From positions 1 to 40,521 of the forward strand of contig NZ_JAKLJA010000053.1 of the NCBI RefSeq assembly GCF_022213065.1: a stretch of DNA of 40,521 bases. Direction: 5' to 3'. A program made the translations under genes and the position numbers. Under the pieces are notes generated by a model. The model was given only the letters and a program-made list of their open reading frames with translations. It did not search any database and had not been told where the DNA came from. Shown piece after piece: positions 24,729 to 32,024 of this stretch. The DNA comes from Paraburkholderia tagetis. Its GTDB lineage: Bacteria; Pseudomonadota; Gammaproteobacteria; Burkholderiales; Burkholderiaceae. How positions within the stretch are numbered: the first letter of the stretch is position 1; every line of letters starts with the position of its first letter.

Positions 24729-25922
24729 ATGGAATTCCAGATGCTGGAAACGGAAACCAACGGCACCATCATCAAGGTGGTGGGCGTCGGTGGCGCTGGC
24801 GGCAATGCCGTGCAGCACATGATCAACCGCGGCGTGCAAGGCGTCGACTTCATCGTGATGAACACGGACGCCCAGGCGCTTTCGCGTTCGCGCGCGTCTG
24901 CCGTGATCCAGCTTGGCAACACGGGTCTGGGTGCGGGAGCAAAGCCCGAGATGGGCCGCGCGGCAGCGGAAGAAGCGCGTGAGCGTATCGCCGACGCGCT
25001 GCGTGGCGCGCACATGGTGTTCATCACCGCGGGCATGGGTGGCGGCACGGGTACGGGCGCGGCGCCCGTGGTCGCGCAGATCGCCAAGGAAATGGGCATT
25101 CTCACCGTTGGTGTGGTGAGCAAGCCGTTTGAATTCGAAGGTGGCAAGCGCATGCGCGTGGCGGAAGCCGGCTCGCAGCAACTGGAGGATCACGTCGACT
25201 CGCTGATCGTCGTTCTGAACGACAAGCTGTTCGACGTGATGGGCGATGACGCCGAGATGGACAAGTGCTTCCAGTGCGCGGACGACGTTCTGAACAACGC
25301 AGTTGCAGGCATCGCTGAAATCATCAACGTGGATGGCCTCGTGAACGTCGACTTCGAAGACGTGAAGACGGTCATGGGCGAGCAGGGCAAGGCGATGATG
25401 GGCACGGCCACGGTGGCCGGCGTCGATCGCGCGCGCCTCGCGGCGGAACAGGCCGTGGCGAGCCCGCTGCTCGAAGGCGTGGATCTTTCGGGTGCGCGCG
25501 GCGTGCTGGTCAACATCACGTCGAGCCGTTCGCTGCGTCTGTCGGAAACGCGCGAAGTGATGAACACCATCAAGAGCTACGCGGCCGACGACGCCACGGT
25601 GATCTTCGGTGCGGTGTACGACGATGCGATGGGCGACGCGTTGCGCGTGACGGTGGTGGCCACGGGCCTCGGCCGCGCGGCGAACAAGCAGCAGGCAGCG
25701 CCGATGACGTTGCTGCGCACCGGCACGGACAATCACCCGGTTGCCGCGGTTCAGCACACCTACGCGCCGCAGCAAGGCCAAACCGCCGACTACGGCGCGC
25801 TCGACACGCCGGCAGTGTGGCGCACGTCGCGTGACACCGCGGCTTCGCACGTTCAGGCGCTGCAGGAAAAGGGTGTCGACACGTACGACATCCCGGCGTT
25901 CCTGCGCAAGCAGGCCGACTGA
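24729..25922 (+). CDS. ftsZ: Cell division GTPase FtsZ
   Basis: A 397-residue tubulin homologue forming the Z-ring. GTP binding: GVGGAGGNAV (19-28) and the tubulin signature G104-GGTGTG-110. The T7 synergy loop is VNVDFEDVKTVM near 211-222. A short variable linker follows, and the conserved C-terminal peptide DIPAFLRKQAD (387-397) binds FtsA, ZipA and ZapD; zapD is encoded further right in this window. A strong GGAGG precedes the ATG. Confidence 0.97.
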   Translation: MEFQMLETETNGTIIKVVGVGGAGGNAVQHMINRGVQGVDFIVMNTDAQALSRSRASAVIQLGNTGLGAGAKPEMGRAAAEEARERIADALRGAHMVFITAGMGGGTGTGAAPVVAQIAKEMGILTVGVVSKPFEFEGGKRMRVAEAGSQQLEDHVDSLIVVLNDKLFDVMGDDAEMDKCFQCADDVLNNAVAGIAEIINVDGLVNVDFEDVKTVMGEQGKAMMGTATVAGVDRARLAAEQAVASPLLEGVDLSGARGVLVNITSSRSLRLSETREVMNTIKSYAADDATVIFGAVYDDAMGDALRVTVVATGLGRAANKQQAAPMTLLRTGTDNHPVAAVQHTYAPQQGQTADYGALDTPAVWRTSRDTAASHVQALQEKGVDTYDIPAFLRKQAD

Positions 25923-26209
25923 GGCGCACTGCAAGCGAAATCCTGCTGCGGCGCGGCGCAAGCGTTACGGGTGCGCCCGCCCGCAGACGGAGTTGCCGGC
26001 ATGGTGCTGCAATGAAGACGAAGAAGCGCCTCGACGCCGCATCCGCGAGGATGCCTGGCAGGGCGGTCTGTCCGCCGCGTTTTGACGCGCGGCAAATAGG
26101 TGCAGGCAGTCCGTGTCAGTAGCACAATGGCGAGGTCTTCGGCGAGGCAGTTGCCAACTGAATTGCAAGCGTGCCGGAACGCTTTGCGCATCGATGTGAA
26201 GGACGAGTC
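25923..26209 (+). other. ftsZ-peroxiredoxin intergenic region
   Basis: This 287-bp region contains a G/C-rich inverted repeat, TGCGGCGCGGCGCA (25947-25960) with TGCGCCCGCCCGCA (25972-25985), 14 bp long with a 3-bp central mismatch and no T-run. It might close the dcw transcript by a factor-dependent route. AAGGA lies just before the peroxiredoxin ATG. I recognise nothing else. Confidence 0.4.
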
Positions 26210-26719
26210 ATGATCAAAGTGGGTGATACGCTGCCCGACGCAACGCTCTTCGAATTCATCGAAGACGAGCGTGCGGGCTGCACGCTGGGGCCGAACAGCT
26301 TTAGCGTGCGCGAGCAGACGGCGGGCAAGCGCGTGGTGATCTTCGGATTGCCGGGCGCCTTTACGCCGACGTGCTCGGCAAAGCACGTGCCAGGTTATGT
26401 CGAGCAGTACGAAGCACTGCGCACAGCGGGCGTCGACGAAATCTGGTGCGTGTCCGTCAACGACGCGTTCGTTATGGGCGCGTGGGGGCGCGATCAGCGG
26501 ACCTCGGGCAAGGTACGCATGATGGCGGACGGCAGCGCGGCGTTCACCCGGGCGCTCGGTCTGGAGCAGGATTTGTCGGCGCGCGGCATGGGAGTCCGTT
26601 CCCAGCGCTACGCCATGGTGGTCGACGGCGGTGTGGTCAAGACGCTGAACGTCGAGGCACCCGGCAAGTTCGAAGTCAGCGATGCCGCGAGCATACTTGC
26701 CGCGTTAAGCCCCACATGA
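26210..26719 (+). CDS. Peroxiredoxin (Prx5/glutaredoxin-dependent type)
   Basis: A 169-residue thioredoxin-fold peroxidase reducing H2O2 and organic hydroperoxides. The active site is PGAFTPTC55S with the peroxidatic cysteine C55; GLPGAFTPTC and GVRSQRYAMV are typical of the type II Prx/PrxV subgroup. Other cysteines (C24, and one in EIWCVS near 79) could be resolving residues, but which is used is not visible. I chose the ATG at 26210 (MIKVGD) because AAGGACG stands before it and family N-termini align there. Placement between ftsZ and lpxC is common in beta-proteobacteria to my knowledge. Confidence 0.9.
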   Translation: MIKVGDTLPDATLFEFIEDERAGCTLGPNSFSVREQTAGKRVVIFGLPGAFTPTCSAKHVPGYVEQYEALRTAGVDEIWCVSVNDAFVMGAWGRDQRTSGKVRMMADGSAAFTRALGLEQDLSARGMGVRSQRYAMVVDGGVVKTLNVEAPGKFEVSDAASILAALSPT

Positions 26720-26974
26720 GCGCATTTACCGCGCCTGCGTTGCCCGAGTGCAACGGGCCGGCGGCGTAAATGTGACGGGCTATTACCACAAGCCGTGCGG
26801 GCCGCTGGCCGGGAACGCCTCCGTTCCGGTCATCGGCCCGTCGTCCATCCCGCTCGAGTAACAACGGGAAACAGATTGTCACGCCTGCGGCAACGACGGA
26901 TTCAGCAGACTTGGAGTATAATTCGCGCTATGAGTTAAAAAGTCCCGATTGGGATTTTCAATGAGCAGAAAACT
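26720..26974 (+). other. Peroxiredoxin-lpxC intergenic region and lpxC leader
   Basis: This 255-bp gap contains the lpxC -10 (26917-26922), an 8-bp hairpin with one G-U pair (26939-26946 with 26951-26958, GATT loop), and a six-codon open frame (26961-26981) whose TGA overlaps the lpxC start. The first 170 bp show no feature I can name. Confidence 0.5.
26917..26922 (+). promoter_or_regulatory. Candidate -10 element of the lpxC promoter
   Basis: An exact TATAAT lies 52 bp upstream of the lpxC ATG. The hexamer 17 bp further up (CGACGG) is a poor -35, so activity may rest on the perfect -10 or on an activator. Confidence 0.6.
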
Positions 26975-27892
26975 ATGTTGAAGCAGCGAACCATCAAATC
27001 GATCGTGAAGACGGTCGGCATCGGCCTGCACTCGGGCCGCAAGGTCGATCTGACGCTACGCCCGGCGGCGCCGGATACGGGCATCGTGTTTTCGCGCGTG
27101 GATTTGCCGACACCGGTGGACATCCCCGCGTCGGCAATGTCGATTGGCGATACGCGCCTGGCTTCTGTGCTGCAAAAGGACGGCGCACGTGTGTCGACGG
27201 TCGAGCACCTGATGTCCGCGTGTGCGGGTCTTGGCATCGACAATCTTTATATCGACGTCACGGCGGAAGAGATTCCAATCATGGACGGCAGCGCATCGTC
27301 GTTTGTGTTCCTGATCCAGTCGGCCGGCATCGAAGAGCAGAACGCGCCCAAGAAGTTCATCAAGGTGAAGAAGCCCGTGGAAGTGCGCGATGGCGACAAG
27401 TTCGCCCGCCTCGACCCGTATTTCGGCTTCAAGCTGAAGTTCACCATCGACTTCCGTCATCCGGCCGTGGACAAAACGGGCCAGGCGCTCGAAGTCGATT
27501 TCGCGAATACTTCGTATGTGCGCGAGATCGCGCGTGCCCGCACCTTCGGCTTCGCGCATGAAGTCGAGATGATGCGCGAGCTGGGCCTCGCGCGCGGCGG
27601 CAGCATGGACAACGCAATCGTGCTGGACGAGTACCGCATCCTCAACAACGACGGCCTGCGTTACGACGACGAGTTCGTGAAGCACAAGATGCTGGACGCG
27701 ATTGGCGACCTGTACGTGGTCGGTCATCCGCTGCTGGCTTCGTACGATGCGTACAAATCGGGCCACGGCCTGAACAACGCATTGCTGCGCGAGTTGCTTG
27801 CGCACGAGGACGCGTACGAGATCGTCACGTTTGGCGACGCACAGAAGGCGCCGCGCGGCTTCGGTTACGAGGCGCAGACGGCGTTTGCCTGA
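26975..27892 (+). CDS. lpxC: UDP-3-O-acyl-N-acetylglucosamine deacetylase
   Basis: A 305-residue zinc amidase carrying out the committed step of lipid A synthesis in the cytoplasm. Zinc ligands: H78 (STVEHLMSA), H237 and D241 (KHKMLDAIGD). The catalytic base histidine is in the SGHGLNN segment. The PIMDGSA and RARTFGF motifs are present, and length matches E. coli LpxC (305). The Shine-Dalgarno is weak (GAG at 26963-26965). The gene has its own -10 and a strong terminator, so it appears transcriptionally separate from ftsZ. Confidence 0.96.
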   Translation: MLKQRTIKSIVKTVGIGLHSGRKVDLTLRPAAPDTGIVFSRVDLPTPVDIPASAMSIGDTRLASVLQKDGARVSTVEHLMSACAGLGIDNLYIDVTAEEIPIMDGSASSFVFLIQSAGIEEQNAPKKFIKVKKPVEVRDGDKFARLDPYFGFKLKFTIDFRHPAVDKTGQALEVDFANTSYVREIARARTFGFAHEVEMMRELGLARGGSMDNAIVLDEYRILNNDGLRYDDEFVKHKMLDAIGDLYVVGHPLLASYDAYKSGHGLNNALLRELLAHEDAYEIVTFGDAQKAPRGFGYEAQTAFA

Positions 27893-27927
27893 TCCGCGCG
27901 CCGGGCGTCTGCTCCGGCTGTGCAACG

Positions 27928-27957
27928 AAAAAGGGTGGCTCGACGCCACCCTTTTTT
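27928..27957. terminator. Strong bidirectional terminator between lpxC and dciA
   Basis: AAAAAGGGTGGC (27928-27939) pairs with GCCACCC plus the following T-run (27945-27956) over 12 bp around the loop TCGAC. The A-tract on one side and T-tract on the other suit both converging genes. Confidence 0.93.
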
Positions 27958-27990
27958 ATTTTCCCTTCAGATTATTTTGTTTGGCCTTGC

Positions 27991-28542
27991 TCAGCGCCGC
28001 GTCAAATGGCGCGCGGCCATCTTCGCGAGCGCTTCTTGGAGCGGTGAGGGCGGCAGGTTTTCACTGAGCGCGGCGAGCGCGGCGGCGCCTGCCGGTGTCA
28101 TGCGCGCCTGCTTGGGCAATGGCGCGTCCTTTACCGCCTGCGGGCGCACGCGAATGCGCACGCCGTCCAGCGGCCAGCCGCGCGCCTGGAGATCGGCCAC
28201 GAGGCGCGGCTCGAGGTGCCGCAGCCGTGCCGCGAGGGCGTTGTGCGCCGCGAACAGGGCGAGCTTGCCGTCCTTGATGAAGCCCGGTTCCACGCTCGCG
28301 GCCAGATAGTCGGGCAGCAGCGCGTCGAGGTCGCGCTGGATGGCCGCGATTTGCTCGACGCCGGCGCGCAGGGGCGCGAATGCGTCGGTGCGGCTCAGGA
28401 CCTCGGTGAGCGGCTGCGGCGCGCGCGGCGAGGCAAATTTGCGCGATTTGCCCGGCCTGGCCGAAGTGCCTGAGATACCCGAGGTACGCAAAGCCGCGGC
28501 TGCTGCGGCATCCGGCCTTGAAAACGGCGAGAAACGGCTCAT
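27991..28542 (-). CDS. dciA: DciA-like replicative helicase loader (DUF721)
   Basis: A 183-residue DUF721 protein; DciA loads or activates the DnaB helicase in bacteria that lack DnaC/DnaI. A Pro/Ala/Arg-rich N-terminus (SRPDAAAAAALRTSG ..., ~9-45) precedes the conserved region with PLTEVLSR, LDALLPDYLAASVEPGFIKDGKLALFA and HLEPRLVADLQARGW. The conserved region has the KH-like alpha-beta layout expected for DUF721. I start at the ATG at 28542 (MSRFSPFS); an in-frame ATG at 28587 is possible, and neither has a clear Shine-Dalgarno. It converges on lpxC and is divergent from secA. Confidence 0.82.
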   Translation of the reverse strand: MSRFSPFSRPDAAAAAALRTSGISGTSARPGKSRKFASPRAPQPLTEVLSRTDAFAPLRAGVEQIAAIQRDLDALLPDYLAASVEPGFIKDGKLALFAAHNALAARLRHLEPRLVADLQARGWPLDGVRIRVRPQAVKDAPLPKQARMTPAGAAALAALSENLPPSPLQEALAKMAARHLTRR

Positions 28543-28714
28543 GTGACAGGAAGAGGAGGCGCGCGGGCTGCGCGTTATGGTTGTCATTGTAGCCCGCGTA
28601 CTTTGCCCCAACGCGCCTTGCCGCCATTCGGCCAGGACCGCCTGGCCGCAAACCGCCGAGCCCGCAGGACGAATGCGGCGGGCATCCGCGGCATGGGGCT
28701 CGGCCCGGACTGTC

Positions 28715-28740
28715 AGCCGACCGCGAGCCGACCGCGAGCC
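28715..28740 (+). repeat. 11-bp tandem repeat, 2.4 copies
   Basis: AGCCGACCGCG at 28715-28725 is repeated exactly at 28726-28736, with AGCC of a third copy at 28737-28740. The end of the array (GCGAGCC, 28734-28740) is complementary to GGCTCGC at 28753-28759, giving a 7-bp hairpin with a 12-base loop. Confidence 0.88.
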
Positions 28741-28829
28741 AACTGTCCCAACGGCTCGCAAGGCGCGTCAGCGCGGGCGTTGCGCACGACATCCTTCAAG
28801 CGGCCGACACGGGCGGCGACCAGGGTGCG

Positions 28830-28838
28830 TGCTAAAAT
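28830..28838 (+). promoter_or_regulatory. Candidate extended -10 promoter of secA
   Basis: TGCTAAAAT matches the extended -10 pattern (TG-N-TAAAAT). No clear -35 is present at 16-18 bp, as allowed for extended -10 promoters. It would give a ~155-nt untranslated leader to secA. Confidence 0.5.
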
Positions 28839-29001
28839 GCCCGATTCGAATCCACCAATTTGGGCTTAAGCCGCCGAGGTCCTTCCGATCCGGGTGCGTG
28901 GCGCGAGAATCGTTTGCAAATCCGGCGCAATCCGGGGCTGAAGAGCCGCAAGCGAGCTGCGCAGGAATCCCGGCCGAAGCCGCGACGCAGACACCGATCC
29001 G

Positions 29002-31809
29002 ATGACCACCGGTTTCTTACAGAAAATCTTTGGCAGCCGCAATCAGCGCCTGATCAAGCAATATCAGAAGAAGGTCGCGGCGATCAACGCGCTCGAACCG
29101 ACGATCGAGCAATACACCGACGACCAGCTGCGCGCGAAAACGGTTGAGTTCCGCGAGCGCGTGGCCAATGGCACGTCGCTCGACGAGCTGCTGCCCGAGG
29201 CATTCGCCGTCTGCCGCGAGGCCAGCAAGCGCGTCCTGAAGATGCGCCACTTCGACGTGCAGCTCATCGGCGGCATGGTGCTGCACTACGGCAAGATCGC
29301 CGAAATGCGCACGGGCGAGGGCAAGACGCTCGTCGCCACGCTGCCCGTGTACCTGAACGCGCTGTCCGGGCGTGGCGTGCACGTGGTCACGGTGAACGAC
29401 TACCTCGCCCAGCGCGACGCCGAGTGGATGGCGCGTCTGTACAACTTCCTCGGTCTGTCCGTCGGCATCAATCTGTCGCAGATGGATCACGCCATGAAGC
29501 AAGAGGCGTACGGCTCGGACATCACCTACGGCACGAACAACGAGTTCGGCTTCGATTACCTGCGCGACAACATGGTCTACGAGACCGAGGCGCGCGTGCA
29601 GCGCGCGCTGAACTTCGCCGTGGTCGACGAGGTGGACTCGATCCTGATCGACGAAGCGCGCACGCCGCTCATCATCTCGGGCCAGGCCGAGGATCACACC
29701 GAGCTCTACGTGCGCATGAACGCGCTGCCGCCGCTGCTCGAGCGCCAGATCGGCGAAGAGAAAGCCGACGGCACGGGCGTCGAGAAGCCGGGCGACTATA
29801 CGCTCGACGAAAAGGCGCGCCAGGTGTTCCTCACGGAATCGGGCCACGAGAAAGCCGAGCGCATGCTCGCCGAGTGGGGCCTGATCGGCCAGGGCGAGAG
29901 CCTCTATGCGGCGCAGAACATCACGCTGATGCACCACGTGTACGCCGCGCTGCGCGCACACACGCTGTTCTTCAAGGACCAGCACTATGTGGTGCAGAAT
30001 GGCGAGGTGATCATCGTCGACGAATTCACGGGCCGTCTGATGGCCGGCCGCCGCTGGTCGGACGGCCTGCACCAGGCCGTGGAAGCGAAGGAGCACGTGA
30101 AGATCCAGAGCGAGAACCAGACGCTCGCCTCGATCACGTTCCAGAACTACTTCCGCATGTACGCGAAGCTCTCCGGCATGACCGGCACGGCCGACACCGA
30201 AGCGTACGAGTTCAACGAGATCTACGGCCTGGAAACGGTCGTGATTCCGACCAACCGCGTGCCCAAGCGGATCGACAAGCAGGACCAGATCTACAAGACC
30301 GCCAAGGAACGCTACGACGCGGTGATTCGCGACATCCGCGAATGCCACGAGCGCGGCCAGCCGGTGCTGGTCGGCACGACGTCGATCGAGAGTTCGGAAT
30401 TGCTCTCGAACCTGCTGACCAAGGCCGGTCTGCCGCACGAGGTGCTCAACGCGAAGCAGCACGCGCGGGAAGCGGCCATCGTCGCCGAAGCCGGCCGTCC
30501 GAAGCGCGTCACCATCGCCACCAACATGGCGGGCCGCGGCACCGACATCGTGCTGGGCGGCAACGCGGAGAAGCAGGCCGCGTTCATCGAAGCCGACGAA
30601 TCGATTCCCGCCGACGAAAAGGCGCGTCGCATCCAGCAACTGCACGACGAATGGCAGACGCTGCACGACCAGGTGAAGGCCGCCGGTGGCCTGCACATCA
30701 TCGGCACCGAGCGTCACGAGTCGCGCCGTATCGACAACCAGTTGCGCGGCCGTGCGGGCCGCCAGGGCGACCCGGGTTCGTCGCGCTTTTATCTGTCGCT
30801 CGAAGACCCGCTGCTGCGCATCTTCGCCGGCGACCGCGTGCGCGCGATCATGGACCGCCTGAAAATGCCGGAAGGCGAGGCGATCGAGGCGGGCATCGTG
30901 ACGCGCTCGATCGAGTCGGCGCAGCGCAAGGTCGAAGCGCGCAACTTCGACATCCGCAAGCAACTGCTCGAATACGACGACGTCTCGAACGACCAGCGCA
31001 AGGTGATCTACCAGCAGCGCAACGAGCTGCTCGAGGCGCACGACATCACCGAAACCATCGGCGCGATGCGTCACGGCGTGATCACGGACATCGTGCGCCA
31101 GTTCGTGCCGCACGGCAGCATCGAAGAGCAGTGGGACGTGCCCGAGCTCGAAGAGGTGCTGCGCAACGAGTGGCAGCTCGACCTCGCGATCCAGGAAATG
31201 ATCAACGAGTCGTCGTCGATCGATGCCGATGAGATTCTCGAAGCCGTGCTCGCCGCCGCCGACGAAGCCTATGAGCAGAAGGTCGCGCTCGTGGGCCGCG
31301 AATCGTTCAGCGCGTTCGAGCGCTCGGTCATGCTGCAAACGCTCGACCGTAGCTGGCGTGAACACCTCGCCGCGCTCGACCACCTGCGCCAGGGCATTCA
31401 TCTGCGCGGCTATGCGCAGAAGAATCCGAAGCAGGAGTACAAGCGCGAGGCGTTCGAGCTCTTCGCTGCGATGCTCGATGCCGTGAAGACGGAAGTCACG
31501 CGCATCGTCATGAACGTGCAGATCCAGTCGCCGCAGCAACTCGAAGAAGCCGCAGAGCAGATGGACGAGCATGGCAGCCATCTGGAGAACGTCGAATTCC
31601 GTCACGCCGAATTCGCTGAAGCCGAGGCGGCGCCGACATCCGACACCCCGGTGACAGCCGATGCCGCAGCGGCCATGGTCGGCGCGGCCATGACCCACGC
31701 GCACGCTGCTGTGCCCGACGGCCAGGGCGTGCCGAAGGTCGGCCGCAACGATCCGTGCCCGTGCGGCAGCGGCAAGAAGTACAAGCAGTGCCACGGCAAG
31801 ATCTCGTGA
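29002..31809 (+). CDS. secA: Preprotein translocase ATPase SecA
   Basis: A 935-residue motor that drives preproteins through SecYEG. NBD1 Walker A is MRTGEGKTLVAT near 102-113, and Walker B is DEVDSILIDEARTPLI from about residue 208. The preprotein cross-linking domain follows, then NBD2 with TNMAGRGTDIVLGG, HESRRIDNQLRGRAGRQGDPGS and the helical wing/scaffold. The C-terminal zinc-binding SEC-C tail (NDPCPCGSGKKYKQCHG) that contacts SecB is intact. No canonical Shine-Dalgarno precedes the ATG at 29002, which is nevertheless fixed by the family N-terminus (GFLQKIFGSRNQRLIKQY). Confidence 0.97.
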   Translation: MTTGFLQKIFGSRNQRLIKQYQKKVAAINALEPTIEQYTDDQLRAKTVEFRERVANGTSLDELLPEAFAVCREASKRVLKMRHFDVQLIGGMVLHYGKIAEMRTGEGKTLVATLPVYLNALSGRGVHVVTVNDYLAQRDAEWMARLYNFLGLSVGINLSQMDHAMKQEAYGSDITYGTNNEFGFDYLRDNMVYETEARVQRALNFAVVDEVDSILIDEARTPLIISGQAEDHTELYVRMNALPPLLERQIGEEKADGTGVEKPGDYTLDEKARQVFLTESGHEKAERMLAEWGLIGQGESLYAAQNITLMHHVYAALRAHTLFFKDQHYVVQNGEVIIVDEFTGRLMAGRRWSDGLHQAVEAKEHVKIQSENQTLASITFQNYFRMYAKLSGMTGTADTEAYEFNEIYGLETVVIPTNRVPKRIDKQDQIYKTAKERYDAVIRDIRECHERGQPVLVGTTSIESSELLSNLLTKAGLPHEVLNAKQHAREAAIVAEAGRPKRVTIATNMAGRGTDIVLGGNAEKQAAFIEADESIPADEKARRIQQLHDEWQTLHDQVKAAGGLHIIGTERHESRRIDNQLRGRAGRQGDPGSSRFYLSLEDPLLRIFAGDRVRAIMDRLKMPEGEAIEAGIVTRSIESAQRKVEARNFDIRKQLLEYDDVSNDQRKVIYQQRNELLEAHDITETIGAMRHGVITDIVRQFVPHGSIEEQWDVPELEEVLRNEWQLDLAIQEMINESSSIDADEILEAVLAAADEAYEQKVALVGRESFSAFERSVMLQTLDRSWREHLAALDHLRQGIHLRGYAQKNPKQEYKREAFELFAAMLDAVKTEVTRIVMNVQIQSPQQLEEAAEQMDEHGSHLENVEFRHAEFAEAEAAPTSDTPVTADAAAAMVGAAMTHAHAAVPDGQGVPKVGRNDPCPCGSGKKYKQCHGKIS

Positions 31810-31866
31810 TGGACGCGGCGGCGCGTGTGCAGCGCAGTGTGCATTTGGCACGGCTCGCGCCGCTCA

Positions 31867-31898
31867 CCACCCGCCGCTCGCCACCCGCCGCTCGCCAC
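31867..31898 (+). repeat. 14-bp tandem repeat downstream of secA
   Basis: CCACCCGCCGCTCG at 31867-31880 is repeated exactly at 31881-31894, with CCAC of a third unit at 31895-31898. It sits in the secA 3' untranslated region, before the terminator. Confidence 0.9.
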
Positions 31899-31926
31899 AT
31901 TACGCGGCTTGACCGTTGATTCCGGT

Positions 31927-31957
31927 GGCCCGCTCTTCCTGGCGGGCCTTGTGTTTT
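31927..31957 (+). terminator. Intrinsic terminator of secA
   Basis: GGCCCGC (31927-31933) pairs perfectly with GCGGGCC (31942-31948), followed by TTGTGTTTT. It lies 118 bp beyond the secA stop codon. Confidence 0.78.
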
Positions 31958-32024
31958 GAATCCCGAATGCCGGCCCGGCTGACAGATGCCGCCGCCGGCA
32001 TTGCCTTTTCGACAGGTCGCCACC

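Larger units (their letters stand above)
28543..29001 (+). other. dciA-secA intergenic region (459 bp)
   Basis: This region holds an 11-bp tandem repeat with a nearby hairpin (28715-28759), an extended -10 element (28830-28838) and the secA leader. An open frame at 28577-29005 has a stop overlapping the secA ATG (ATGA), but its Arg/Pro/Ala-rich composition looks non-coding; it is treated as a finding, not a gene. No Shine-Dalgarno stands directly before the secA ATG. Confidence 0.5.

Noticed and set aside
28543..28869. A 108-codon plus-strand frame between dciA and secA
   Set aside because: Arg-rich composition, no start signal, spans the tandem repeat and candidate promoter.
29017..31851. 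A 944-codon open frame antisense to the whole of secA
   Set aside because: High-GC codon usage of secA leaves the opposite strand free of stop codons; the translation is His/Arg/Val-rich with no family resemblance, while secA is certain.
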